Source: Citrus sinensis (Eukaryota; Streptophyta; Magnoliopsida; Sapindales; Rutaceae). Taken from it: a stretch of 64,000 nt of DNA. The stretch spans positions 29,169,001-29,233,000 of the forward strand of contig NC_068564.1 of assembly GCF_022201045.2 (NCBI RefSeq), written 5' to 3'. Position numbers and translations under genes: made by a program. Shown piece by piece: positions 1 through 11,869 of this stretch. The notes under the pieces are model-generated. The model was given only the letters and a program-made list of their open reading frames with translations, did no database searches and was not told the DNA's origin. Each line of letters begins with the position of its first letter. The first letter of the stretch is position 1.

Positions 1-761
1 AGAAGTTCTTAGCTAACATTCTAAAAACATGTCGATCGGCGCAGTTGCATTATACAAAAATAGTGTTAAAGTCAAAATATGGTGTTTTTTTTTTTCAATG
101 ACAGTTTATAAATTAACTGGATGTTAATTGTGGTTAAGCCAAACATAAAGGAGCTGAATGATATCTAATTCTGAGTTGTCGCCTGAAAACATCCCACAAC
201 TCAGCACATTGCTATCAAAATAAAAAAAATAAAAAATGTACCATGTTAAACGGGAGAAGAAAAGGGCAAGACTTATAAAACCAACACGAGAAAACAAATA
301 TCTCATTCGAATCTCATCAGGAAGAAAGAGGAAATACAGCGGCAGCAAGTTAATTGGATGTATTTTATATAGAAACCATGACATAAGACGTTATTTTAGA
401 AATTTTAAGACTGTAGAATTTTATTATTTTATGACTTTCTATTTTAATTAGAGTCAATTATGATATTTTATTATTTTAGGACTTTCTATTTTTATTAGAG
501 TCAATTAAGGTATTAGATTTAGTTAACTTAGGGAAGTATCTTTTATTTCCATTATAATTGTGATTTGGTTTCCTATTTAAATTAACTTAGGGAAGTAGAT
601 TTTATCTATTATAAATAAAGACGTCGTGTAATTATTTTGATAACTTCATATTCAATGATTTAATAAAACTCTTTTTTTATAATTCCCTCTGGAATTTGGA
701 TTAAAACAAAATCTAATCACGCTTAAGCTTGGTGCTTCCGTTACACCCGCTTCATCAAACC
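1..761. other. AT-rich intergenic stretch with LTR-like features
   Basis: No coding sequence that I can support. Positions about 419-512 hold two adjacent copies of a 47-bp unit that differ at a few bases. A TATA-like ATTATAAATAAAG lies near 608-620, and the DNA after it (to about 755) looks like the 3' part of a Copia-type LTR. No partner LTR or target duplication was found, so this is only a possibility. Confidence 0.3.
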
Positions 762-3700
762 ATGAGGATTTTAATTTTAAAATTTACTAATAAGCTGCTG
801 CTATTATTATTTTCTCTTTTCTCTCTTTTGCAAACGACAAACTTTTGCAGCCAAAAAGGTAATTATTAGCTTCTTCTGCATTAGAAATCTGTTTTATGAT
901 CACCAAAGTTTTCACTATAATTTTGAGTAATCTCTTAGGTTTTATCTTACATTTTGTATATCTTCGTAATTCCTACAGCATTTCATTCAATTCAATGCAG
1001 CGGTTACTTATGTGTTTGTATAATTCAGCATTAACCTTAAAGTTCGTGTTTATGAATCTTGCAGTCTTATATAGTTTATTTAGGATCACATTCACATGGG
1101 CAAAATCCTACGTTTGATGACATAGATCCTGCAAGAAATTATCGCAACGAGTTTCTTGGATCAATATTGGGAAGGTAAACGCTTGGTAGCAATTCTTTAA
1201 ATTTTTTAATGCAAAAATAACACTTTGGTCCCTCTTAGACTTTTAATACCACTTGGGCCATCAATAATTTAACTAGCTTTAAATTGTAATCGTACAAAAT
1301 CTAGTCATACAAAATGAGAAATTTCTTATATAATAAAAACATCATTACATTTACACACTTCAACATTTTGTGTTCTACTTTTTATTTCTACTATTTTTAA
1401 CTAAAACGGGATAATAAAAAATTAATCAATGATGGTAAACAAATTTCTAGGGTCTACGAGGGACCAAAATGTCATTCCCTGGTCTTTTATACTCGTTATT
1501 ATCATCAACGGTAACTCTCTTCAATTTTACAATATTAAGGACAGCGTTGAGGAGGCCAAACATTCAATCTCTTCCTCGTATTTTCAATATATCAATGACT
1601 TTGCCGCAGTTCTTGAAGAGGAACACGCCGAGCAACTTGAAAGTATCTGCGCAGTTCAATTTACTTTGTGTTTTGTAATTATTTTCTCCAAGTTCTGGTG
1701 TTTAGTAGTATCCGAATCTATTAAACTACTTATTACTTGCATGATATATTAATTTGAGCATCCAGAGGTGGTATCAATTTTCGAGAATGGGCGAATGGAA
1801 CTTCTGACGACTCGTTCCTGGGATTTTCTTGGAATGGAAAAGGATAACATAATGCCTCCTAATTCACTGTGGAACAAGGCACGGTTTGGTGAAGATGTGA
1901 TTATCGGAAATATTGATACAGGTAGGTTTTGCATTCTCTTAACATTCTAGATACATTCTAATCAAATCCTACCGAAAAATTTTTCATGTGTGAATCCGTT
2001 AGATGTGTGCATATTTTATATGGCTATCAGCTTTTGACGTCCTCCATTTGTTATTATTATATTATTTTATTTTACTTTATTTTTGTTTGCTATATATTAA
2101 TGGAGGGTGTTTGGCCTGAATCAAAAAGCTTTAGCGATGAACGGATGGGTCAGGTGCCACCAAAATGGCAAGGAATTTGTCAAAATGACACCCATTTTGG
2201 AGTTAAATGCAATAGGAACTTTGCTGGATCTTACTTGCTGCCATCTTTGTTTTCCATTTTTCTTTTCATTTTGGGAAATGGGCAGCACACATAATCTGCT
2301 GATATGATTGACCAGTATGTTAGGTTATTTGAAATAATTGATAATTTGCGAAATAAGTTGGGGTAATTTCTGCATCATTAAGTTCTCTGCCACTTCAGAA
2401 CACTTATATATGATTTTGCATAATTAATTCTGATAGCTAGATCAGACATATTGTCCTTTGAAAAAACCCCATTAGGCTGATTTAATGGCAATGGATTAGA
2501 TTGTTTCAAGAATTCATGAAAAAAGTCTGGATTCATTTTTTTCTTTTTTTTACAGAAATGCTAACTAATTATCTTTATCTTGGACTAGACGATTAGCACT
2601 CATGGTTTCCTTCCTGAGTGCTTTGTATAAACAGGAAGCTGATAGGAATGAGGTTCTTCAGCCAAGGTCTACTTTTACTTGCTCGAAAGCAAGATTCCAA
2701 CTTCACTCTCACCCCTGACTTATCCACTGGCCCAGACTTTCACGGCCATGGAACCCACACTTTATCAACTGTTGGTGGCAGCTTTGTGAAAAATGTTAGT
2801 GCTTTTGGCAATGTTGGTGATGGACAGCGAAAGGAGGGTCCACTAAAGCCGGAGTGGCATCTTATAGAGTATGCTGGTGGCCAGACGGGCAGGAACTTTG
2901 CCATGATGAAGACATGCTTGTGCATTTGATGCTCCGATATATGATGGTGTTGATGTACTTTCAATGTCATTGTCTAATACCCGTGAATTCTCTGAGCAAG
3001 CCATTGCAATTGGTTTTTTCCATGCTATGATGCATGAAATTGCTGTGGTTGCAGCTTGCCGCAATGAAGGACCAAAACCCAGAACCTTGTTAAGTGAGAC
3101 GCCCTGGTTATTCACGGTTGGTGCCAGCACAACAGCTAGGGAGTTTACAAATTCTGTTGCACTTGGCAACAAAAAGGTCCTTAAGGTATTCCAGCTTCCT
3201 GACCTTCTGTCAATGCCTTGTCTGATTTCAAATTAAAATCCCTAAAATGATCCATTTATCAGGGACTACGCATTGCGCTTAAACACATGCCATCTCAAAA
3301 TGTCTACCCACTTATTACCGGAGAGCATGCCAAGTCTGCTAATGCAACAACTAAACATGAGTAAACTTTGTCATGACAGAACTAGAGAACTAACAATGCA
3401 AACCACGAAACTACAGGGGGAAGAAGGAAATTTTGCTCAGCATATATACTTGCATTTTATTTCTTATTTGTATATTTATTACTCATTCTTGTTTGCCAAG
3501 GCATACAACAACAGCTGTAATGCTAACCTAGTGGCTCTCTTTGATTAAATCTAATGGACAAAATTCACTGACCTTCACAAAGGACAGAGCTCAGTGGCTT
3601 TTGAAATCCACAAACTATCCAAACAATTTCTGAGAGTGCTGCTGAGTCAGTTTCCATGTCAATGCTCGCTGGATAAAGAGCTGGACTTGAGTCCGCATGT

Positions 3701-3854
3701 TGCCTCAGTGTGGCATTTCGTCGAGCAGTTGATTCATTGCATCGAATACCTTCTCATTCTAAAGAACTCTAGCTGTGAAGTTTAGATATTAGAAGTTTTC
3801 ATTTTCCAATATTCTGAAATTTTATATTTATGACAAAAGCCACTGCTTGAACAG

Positions 3855-4134
3855 TGTCAAGGCTGCTCATTATTCAAGCAGCTTGGTGAAGCCACGTCAG
3901 CAGAAGGTTGTTAGTGAAGAATAACAGCTCAGCGTGCTCAGTCAAGTGTTAGTTATCCAGCTCATGAAAGTTAGTTAGTTAGTGAGTTACTAGCAATTCT
4001 CACGTGTAAGGAATAATATAAATACTTGTACTAATTTGTAAAAGAGATATAAATTGAATCTTATAAAATACAAGTATTGAGAATTTCTCTGTGATTTTCT
4101 ATTCAACCAAACAGCACATCTCTGTTTTCTTTCG
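3855..4134 (+). repeat. 5' LTR of the Copia element
   Basis: 280 bp, starting TGTCAAGG and ending TTTCTTTCG, so the usual terminal CA is mutated to CG. It matches 8818-9098 nearly base for base. A TATA-like ATATAAATAC is near 4016-4025. Confidence 0.93.
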
Positions 4135-4135
4135 T

Positions 4136-4148
4136 GGTATCAGAGCCA
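4136..4148 (+). other. Primer binding site, initiator tRNA-Met type
   Basis: TGGTATCAGAGCC lies two bases inside the 5' LTR. This is the classic plant Copia minus-strand primer site complementary to the 3' end of initiator methionine tRNA. Confidence 0.85.
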
Positions 4149-4151
4149 CAA

Positions 4152-5290
4152 ATGGCCAGCTCAAGCAATACAATCTCAAATCAAACAATCATTAACTCAA
4201 ATCAACATACACAAACATCATTTACTTTTGCTGCAACTGTGAAACTTGATCAATCGAATTTCTTACTTTGGCGCAAACAAGTGGTAACTTCAATCAGAGG
4301 AAATCGCCTTGAAAGATTCATTCTAGAGCCGCAAATTATTCCAGAACAGTATCTAGTTGATTCAACGATCAAAGAATCAGGTGAGAGCATTGAAAATCCA
4401 GCCTATAGCAACTGGAGAGCACAAGATCAAATACTCCTTGGCTGGCTGCTCTCAATTATAAGTGAAGGTATTCTTAGTTCTGTTCTTAGCTAGGACACTT
4501 CATTTGATGTGTGGAGATCTATTGAAAAATAATTTAGAGTTCAATCTGAGGCTAAGATTATGCAACTCAGATATGAAATGAACATCTTAAGAAAAGATTC
4601 GATGAATGTTGAGGAATATTGTGCTAAAATGAAATTACTCGCCAATAAACTTGCTTGTGCTGGTGATGTAATCACTGAAAATGATCTGTTAATGAGAGTT
4701 TTGAATGGCTTAGGTTCAGGTTATCTAGATCTAGCTTCCATAATCACTGCAAATAAGATGAGCTATGATGATGCTTATGCATTGTTACTGACTCATGAAG
4801 CTAGACTTGAACAAAATCAAAGTGCCTAAACTGTGTTTAATGCAAACTATAGCACAATGAATGTGAATCATCCCTATATGAGAGGAAATTTTAGAAGATG
4901 TGTTGTTGGAAATGGAAATTATAGTCGACCTATGACTAGAGGATTTAATGTTGGAAGAGGCATGTTTCACAATCCACATTCCAGAGGTTTTTCACTTGGT
5001 GTTGGTAATGTTGGGGGTTATGGCAGGGGCCAGATGATGCAACCTTTTAGGCCACCTATGAAGCCAAACTTTCATCCTTCAGCAAACATGCATGCTGATG
5101 AATTACCAACCATATGTCAGATATGCCACAAAATAGGACATGCAGCAGATGAATGCTGGCATAGATATGATGACAATCCTCAACCATCACCTAGGCATTT
5201 TGGAAGGGGCAGGTCTTTTGGATCTAAGGCTGCATACACAGCTAACTTTGATCCATCTCTCACCTATGCTGCTCCTTCAACTGAAGAACA
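4152..5290 (+). pseudogene. Copia gag (nucleocapsid) region, broken by stops
   Basis: One reading frame covers the gag. It begins near the methionine at 4152 and has the capsid signature NFLLWRKQVV early on, then the UBN2-like region and a CX2CX4HX4C zinc knuckle (CQICHKIGHAADEC) near 5116-5157. Stops interrupt it at 4491-4493 (TAG), 4530-4532 (TAA) and 4827-4829 (TAA), while the frame otherwise continues unchanged. In a working element this protein forms the virus-like particle in the cytoplasm and packages the RNA. Confidence 0.8.
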
Positions 5291-5399
5291 GTATGCTGCA
5301 CCCTACTCAACCTACAATCCCTTATCCTACTCCTCTTATCCATCAACAGACACAGTCATTCCTGAAGCTTATCTTACCAACTATGAAGGGCCTGCTGAT

Positions 5400-7085
5400 G
5401 AAGGGTGGTACCTTGACAGTGGTGCCACACATCACTTGACTAACAGTATGGCCAACATGAATGTCAGAGAGGAATTCAGAGGATCTGATCAACTTGTCAT
5501 CGGCAATGGCCAAGGTTTGCCTATAACTTATATTGGTAATGCATGTTTTACTTATAAAGGATCAAATGCTGCACATAAACCAACACATATCCTACTTAAA
5601 GACATGTTATTAGTACCTGATATCACAAAGAACCTACTTAGCATATCAAAATTAACTGCTGATAACAATCTCTCTATTGAATTTGTTGATAATGTTTGCT
5701 ATGTGAAGGATTCTCTATAGAGGCAAGTGCTTCTGACATGACTTGCTGAGAAAGAATTGTATAAGCTGCTTCTAAGACCATCTGAGTCTCTTCCTTGTTC
5801 TTACTTGGGTCAATCTTCATCCACTCAACCTTTGTCAATGTTATCTGCCTGTTCTTTTGATTCAAGTGTTCTTAAAAACACTCAGAATAATGATCCCAGT
5901 TGTGTCACAGTTTGTAATGCATCAATAAATAAATTTTCCAGTTACATTTCATCTTGTGATGCATTGAATAATAAAATTCTTCTTCTTTACAAATGTTTTG
6001 GCCATCCTAATTCTCAAATTCTAATGCATTTGCTAAAAGGAATTACTTCAGTTAATCTCTCAAGAAATAACATAAAACAAACACTTGAGCATATCTGTGA
6101 AGCATGTCAAATGGGCAAATCCCATAGGCTGCATTTTCCCAGCACAGAAACCAAAACAACAAAACCCCTTGAACTTATACATACCGACCTATAAGGACCC
6201 TCACCTACACCTTCTAGAGATAGCTATGTCTATTACATAAGCTTTGTTGATGATTTTAGCCGATACACTTGGATTTATCCTCTTAAGTTGAAATCTGAGG
6301 CATTAGATGTATTCAAACTATTCAAATTGCAGGTTGAAAACCAATTTGACAGCACCATTAAGAACCTGCAATCTGATTGGGGGGGAGAATACAGGTCATT
6401 TACTCAATTCTTAAACCAATGTGGAATCATTTTCAGACATTCTTGTCCTTATACACATCACCAAAATGGGGTGGTAGAAAGAAAACATAGACACATTGTT
6501 GAGCTAGGACTAACCTTGTTAGCACAAGCCAAGCTACCATTTAAATTTTGGTGGGATGCCTTTCTTACAGCTGTTTACCATATAAACAGATTACCCTCAA
6601 CAGCTCTGAAACTTCTTACCCCATATGAGAAAATTTTCAAACTTAAACCTGATTACAGCATGCTCAAGTGTTTCAGTTGCACATGTTATCCTTATCTAAG
6701 GGATTACAACAAACACAAATTTAATTATCACTCAAGAAAATGCATTTTCCTCGGCTACAGTCCAGTTCACAAAGGTTACAAATGCTTGCATTCATCAGGC
6801 AAGATGTACATAGCCAGACATGTTATTTTTTATGAGTCAACATTTTCTTATTCTACAGACTCAGTTTTTCATTCTAATGAATCATCATCTTATTCGAGTC
6901 AATCCCTTACACCCCAACAAGTGTTTCATCTGACCATATTATCTACAACACCAGTATCAAATGGAAACAGCTCATGCAATCCTCTATCTGCAATTTCTAC
7001 CAGCAGCAGTTCACAACATTCAGATAATCCATCTCAAACCGGACAATCAGCATTCATATTCACAAACACATACCATATTCATTGA
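5400..7085 (+). pseudogene. Copia protease and integrase region, broken
   Basis: The same frame continues from gag. The aspartic protease active site WYLDSGATHHLT is at about 5404-5440, followed by the typical hydrophobic second half. After a stop at 5718-5720 come the GAG-pre-integrase zinc segment (GHPNSQILMHL ... CEACQMGKSH) and the integrase core. The first catalytic Asp sits at HTDL just before a stop at 6192-6194, the second Asp is in QSDWGGEYR, and the Glu is in HHQNGVVERKHR. The frame is lost near 7060-7085, in the variable integrase C-terminus. No activity is expected. Confidence 0.8.
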
Positions 7086-7129
7086 ACCATCTACAGAGCC
7101 TCAAAATTCACCACCTCAACCTGCACCTG

Positions 7130-8887
7130 ACATATCCTTATTAGCTCAACCTACACCTGATATATCTTTTCCAGTCCAACCTAATACACATCCAATGACT
7201 ACCAGAAGCAAAACTGGTATCTTCAAACCAAAGCTTTATACAGCAACCCTTGTTCACAAAGAACCTGATTCTGTATATGAGGCTATGCAAAACCCAAAAT
7301 GGTTTATAGCCATGAAAGAAGAATATGCAGCTTTGAATGCAGAGTGGTACATGGTCCTTAGTGCCAAAAACAAATGATCAGAGAGTTGTTGGAAACAAAT
7401 GGGTGTATAGGGTTAAATACAACACTGATGGATGTGTAGCTAAATACAAAGCTAGGTTAGTTGCAAAGGGATTTCAACAAATTATAGGAGTGAATTGCTT
7501 TGAAACTTTCAGTCCTGTCATAAAACCAGCAACTGTAAGAGTAGTCTTGAGTTTAGCTGTGATGAATCAGTGGAAGATAAGGCAAGTTGATGTGAATAAT
7601 GCCTTTCTCAATGGAGACTTAACAGAGGAAGTGTTCATGGATCAACCAGAGGGATTCATCAGCTCTGAGAAACCAAACTTTGTATACAAGCTTCACAAGT
7701 CTCTTTATGGACTTAAACAAGCTCCCAGAGCTTGGTATGATAAGTTGAAAGGTTGTTTGTTGCAGTGGGGATTCACAAATTCCAGCTCAGATACCTTCTT
7801 ATTCTTGAAAATAAATAAGTCATCTATGATTTTAGTTCTTATATATGTTGATGACATTTTAAGAACAGGACCAAATAGTTTTGAGCTGGAAAAATTCATT
7901 ACAGAATTCAGTACAAAGTTTGCTTTGAAGGATCTTGGAGTTCTCTCTTATTTCTTAGGCATTGAAGTATTGTATGATACTGATTGTATTTTCTTATCTC
8001 AAAGGAAATACATAAGGGATTTGCTGTCAAGAGTTGAGATGATAAATTGCAAAGATATTGATACTCCTATGAGTACAGGAATGAAGCTACAGAAGGAAGC
8101 TCAAGGTAATCTTGGTTGTTATGTTGAAGATGTAACACATTACAGAAGCATTGTTGGTGGAATGCAATATTTGGTATTAACAAGACCAGAAATTGCCTTT
8201 AGTGTTCACAAGCTGAGTCAATACGTTTCTGTACCAACACTGCAGCACCTTATGGCTTGCAAAAGAGTGCTCAGATATCTAAAGGCTACACAGAACTATG
8301 GACTCAAATTTATTAAGGATGGTGATCTGAAACTAACAGGATTCACAGATGCAGACTGGGCAGGGGATCTGGATGACAGAAAATCGATTGGAGCCTATTG
8401 CATCTATCTTGGTCATAATTTGATATCTTGGTCGTCTAAGAAGCAGCCTGTTATTGCTAGGTCCAGTGCAGAGAATGAGTATAGGTCCCTAGCCTCAGCA
8501 AGTGCAGAGATAAGCTGGCTGCAATCACTATTTTCTGAGTTGAAACTACAATGCATAGAGAAACCTGTTATTTGGTGTGACAATCTTAGTGCAACAGAGT
8601 TAGCTCACAATCCAGTTTTCCACTCAAGAACAAAGCATATTGAGATTGATATTCATTATGTTAGAAACAAAGTCCTTGCTGGAGAACTAAACATTCAATA
8701 TATACCAAGTGAGGAGCAGGTAGTTGACATCATGACCAAGCCACTCTCATTCATCCATTTTAACTATCTTAGGGCCAAACTCAATGTCATGTCCTGTCCC
8801 TTGAGTTTGAGGGGGGCTGTCAAGGCTGCTCATTATTCAAGCAACTTGGTGAAGCCACGTCAGCAGAAGGTTGTTAGTGAAGAATAA
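7130..8887 (+). pseudogene. Copia reverse transcriptase and RNase H region
   Basis: After a frameshift near 7070 and another near 7345, a 516-residue open frame (7337-8887) has the Copia RT: KWVYRVKYNTDG, RLVAKGFQQ, the LYGLKQAPRAWY block, and the catalytic YVDD in IYVDDILRTG. It ends with RNase H (GFTDADWAGDLDDRKS; the WCDN and HIEIDIH blocks). The RT/RNase H part itself has no internal stop and is the best preserved part. The family uses it to copy the RNA into DNA. Confidence 0.88.
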
Positions 8888-9098
8888 CAGCTCAGCGTGA
8901 TCAGTCAAGTGTTAGTTATCCAGCTCATGAAAGTTAGTTAGTTAGTGAGTTACTAGCAATTCTCACGTGTAAGGAATAATATAAATACTTGTACTGATTT
9001 GTAAAAGAGATATAAATTGAATCTTATAAAATACAAGTATTGAGAATTTTCTCTGTGATTTTCTATTCAACCAAATAGCACATCTCTGTTTTCTTTCA
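8818..9098 (+). repeat. 3' LTR of the Copia element
   Basis: 281 bp, TG...CA ends, one extra T in a T-run compared with the 5' copy. The pol reading frame runs through the polypurine tract and ends at 8887 inside this LTR. Confidence 0.93.
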
Positions 9099-9103
9099 AA
9101 CAG

Positions 9104-9352
9104 AATATTATACACCCCTGGAGCACTTGATCAGAACAAGATTAAAGGGAAAATCTTGGTTTGCTATGATGATGAAGATAACGATGGAGATGAGAAAAGC
9201 CTACCGGCCAATCAAGCTGGTGCTATTGGGATGATTTTGGTTAACGCCTAAGAAGCAATAAACCAAAGCATAGCCGTAACTACCCTCTTCCCGACTTCAA
9301 TTCTAGATTACCCTGATGATTTAGCTATCAAAGCCTACATCAACTCTACCAA
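9104..9352 (+). pseudogene. PA-domain exon of subtilase pseudogene copy 1
   Basis: It resumes the host gene immediately after the Copia target duplication (TPGALDQNKIKGKILVC). It matches exon 8 of the intact copy (29,619-29,837) and carries an in-frame TAA near 9249. Confidence 0.8.
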
Positions 9353-10453
9353 GTAAATCAGTTATCATTTCCCCGCTTAGTTTCCTTTTGATTCTTACAC
9401 ATTTCAATTTATTTACTAATTCATGTATTAATGCAGCAACCCGGTGGCCTCCATGACTGATTTTGCGACAGAGTACAATATGAAGCCTTCTCCACAAATC
9501 CTCGATTTCTCATCTAGGGGACCAAATACCATTGATCAAAATATTCTCAAGGTTGCTAAGTGAGTTAATTAATTAAGCCTTCAAGATGGTAATTTTTCTT
9601 TTAGTTACTTCTTACCAGATCACTTCAACAATTTTTCCCTTTTTTTAAGCCTGATGTCGTTGCACCTGGAGTGAATATAGTTGCGGCCTTTAGTTAAGGA
9701 AAAGAATTGGATCCGCGTAAGAAACGGCCGGTTCCGTTCGTTCCTTTGTTTGGCACTTCAATGTCATGTCCTCATGTGGCTGGTATTGTTGGTCTTCTCA
9801 AAGCTCTCCATCATGATTGGAGTCCCGCAATGATCAGATCCGCAATTATGATCACTGGTACAGAACTTATTCATTTCATTTTAATTTAAAATATTTTTCT
9901 AGCCCTCTTCAGTCTTGATTGAACTAACTACGTGCATTTGTTTCACTTTCAGCAAGGGACAGACATTCGAGGGAGCGTCCAATATTGGATTACGATGGCA
10001 TGCAGGCAACCCCATTTGCATATGGTGCAAGACAAGTAAGTCCAAATGATGCAATGGATCCTGGTCTAGTTTATGAATTGGGTTTTGACGATTACTTAGG
10101 CTACACATGCAACCGTGGCTACGATCAATCCAAGATAGCCAAGTTCACCGAAGGAAAGCAGTACGTGTGTCCTTAATCATTTAACATTGCAGAGTGGAAC
10201 TATCCTTCAATCACACTTCCTAATCTCAATCGCACAATCACCATCACTTGAAGAGTTAGGAATGTTGCAGCAGCTGGTACATACAACTCGCAACTCAGGA
10301 AAGTGCATGGAGTCTCAGTTGTTATTGAGCCTGGCAGCTAGAACTTCACAAAACATGGTAAAGAGAAGATATTTAAAGTCACAATTACTCCCAAGGGAAA
10401 TGTCAGACGGTTTTCACTGTGTGAGTAGTCCTATTACACTGAAGCTAACTTAA

Positions 10454-11245
10454 GGTTATATGTTCATGTAATTGACGTTTAGACCAGCAAATCGTGAAGA
10501 AACAATTTATATTGATTTGCGTTTTTTTTTCTTTGGAAGCATACAATTTTCAAGATTACCAGAAAACTAAAGAAATAAAAAGTAAACGATTGCCAATTGT
10601 AATTTTACAGACACTGCCAAAAAAACGCCATGTGTGTTTTTATTGGAAAAAGATTCTCTCCTTATTTTTTTCTCTCCAAGTCTCTTCTAAATAAGTAGCA
10701 AGATTGAGTTTTGAATTTTAATATTGACAATCAAGCCAACTTTTTGATATTTTATTTACAATTAAGTTAGCTTTTTTAACTAAATTTGAGAAACAAGGAA
10801 AGACTAGGAGAGGGGGAAAAAAAACAAAGAAAGGATCCTAATCCGTTTCTATAATGTATACGAAATATAAGTTGTTTAGAATCAAATTATTTAAAAAATC
10901 TTCGTCAAAATTAACTTGAGCAGTAGATTTTCAAATAATCAAATAATCACTTAATTATTTGACAATTTAATGTAATTCCTAACAGCTCATGATTCTTAGA
11001 TATATTAAATCACACTTCATTTACAAAGGAAATGTAGGGGATAATGTGAAATGCCCGGCAGTATTATCCTTTGCAAGAATAGATATGGAAACTCCTTTTA
11101 TAAATGCACGTAAATATTGACTATTTTTATAACTATTGGCAAGCAAATGTTGATTATCTTTATTTCATTGATAAGTAAATACGACTGTCTTATATTATTG
11201 GCATTAAATTTTGACTCCTAATTACTTTATAAAGAGACATAAGGA
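10454..11245. other. Intergenic, no gene seen
   Basis: AT-rich DNA between the subtilase pseudogene and the methyltransferase fragment. Short open frames here have no recognisable domain. A TATA-like CTTTATAAAGAGA lies at about 11,225-11,237, just ahead of the next remnant. Confidence 0.5.
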
Positions 11246-11282
11246 GTGGGAGTTTCAAGGTACCGCAGAGTTATAGAGAGAA

Positions 11283-11660
11283 TAATTCTAGTGATGAGCT
11301 TCTTCAAGCTCAACTGCGCAAACCCATGTTTGGATAATACTTTTAGCTTCATAAACTCCATGCCTCTCAAATGTGTGAAATTAATTCAAGTAGGCATACC
11401 TGACATCATCCACAACCATACAAAACCTATGACTCTTAATCAGCTTCTTGGTGCTCTACAAATTCATCCAACAAAAACCCGATGTCTCCACTTCCTAGTG
11501 TGTAGTTTAGTTCACTCTGGCTTCTTTAATTTGCGCTAAAAAAACCAGTGAAAATGAACAAGAAGAAGTCTGTATGCTCACCACCAATGCTTCTAAACTT
11601 TTCCTCAAAGACAACCCTTTGAGCTTAACCCGTTGAACTCTGGGCAGTGCCATGGCTAAA
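11283..11660 (+). pseudogene. Plant caffeate/flavonoid-type O-methyltransferase, N-terminal fragment
   Basis: The N-terminal dimerisation domain of SAM-dependent plant O-methyltransferases is readable: IPDIIHNHTKPMTL, LLGALQIHPTKTRC, HSGFF and, after stops, LTTNASKLFLKDNPLSL. The first residues (a likely ELLQAQ) are in another frame, and stops follow HSGFF, so it is dead. The SAM-binding and catalytic halves are missing. The intact family methylates phenolic hydroxyls in the cytosol. It meets an inverted second fragment at about 11,635-11,660. Confidence 0.75.
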
Positions 11661-11800
11661 AGGGGGTTGTCAAAATGGGATCTAGCATGGCTAGTATGAA
11701 AAGTGTTAAGCTCAAAGCGTTGTCTTTGAGGAGGAGCTTAGAAGCATTGGTGAGACCACTTGTGGTTGATGATCTAAAAAGCGATGAAAATCTTACATAT
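11640..11800 (-). pseudogene. Second O-methyltransferase fragment, inverted
   Basis: Read on the minus strand, this stretch gives GLTNASKLLLKDNALSLT followed by LAMLDPILTTP. That is the same family segment as the preceding plus-strand fragment plus the next conserved block, ending in a stop. The two fragments face each other tail to tail: the plus arm (about 11,574-11,631) and the minus arm (about 11,707-11,753) pair imperfectly, with about 75 bp between. The arms differ enough to come from different paralogues or to be old. Confidence 0.65.
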
Positions 11801-11869
11801 GTTGGAGGCAATTCCCCCAACAAATGCTGTTATAATAAAGGTCATAATCAAATATATTTATATATGGAA

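Larger units (their letters stand above)
3855..9098 (+). mobile_element. Degenerate Ty1/Copia LTR retrotransposon, complete end to end
   Basis: The element runs LTR-PBS-gag-protease-integrase-RT-RNase H-PPT-LTR, which is the Copia order (integrase before RT). It is flanked by the 5-bp duplication AACAG at 3850-3854 and 9099-9103. The primer site TGGTATCAGAGCC (4136-4148) directly follows the 5' LTR and fits initiator tRNA-Met. A G-rich polypurine tract (about 8801-8816) abuts the 3' LTR. Five in-frame stops and at least two frameshifts make it non-autonomous. The two LTRs differ by five substitutions and one 1-bp indel by my count (about 2%), so the insertion is moderately old and the body may have been defective before or soon after it. 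Confidence 0.95.
762..10453 (+). pseudogene. Subtilisin-like serine protease pseudogene (copy 1), split by a Copia element
   Basis: Exon-by-exon relative of the intact subtilase at 26,640. Visible exons: 762-858 (signal peptide), 1065-1174 and 1545-1642 (inhibitor_I9 propeptide), about 1758-1921 (catalytic Asp in GNIDTG), 2106-2215, 2635-3185 (catalytic His in GHGTHT), 3263-3360, then after the insertion 9104-9352 (PA domain), 9437-9551, 9650-9857 (catalytic Ser in GTSMSCPH) and 9953-about 10,453 (fibronectin-III-like C-terminus). Breaks: exon 1 is out of phase by one base, exon 4 is out of frame at its start, the exon 5 donor GT is GA, exon 6 is frameshifted near 2815-2930, the oxyanion Asn motif reads AACRNEGP, and there are in-frame stops in the PA exon (near 9249), in exon 10 (near 9694) and several in the last exon. 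Intron 7 holds a 5.2 kb Copia insertion. It cannot make a protease; fragments might be transcribed. Confidence 0.9.

Noticed and set aside
1429..1752. 107-codon frame as an independent small gene
   Set aside because: It covers exon 3 of subtilase copy 1 with flanking intron; the homology to the intact copy explains it.
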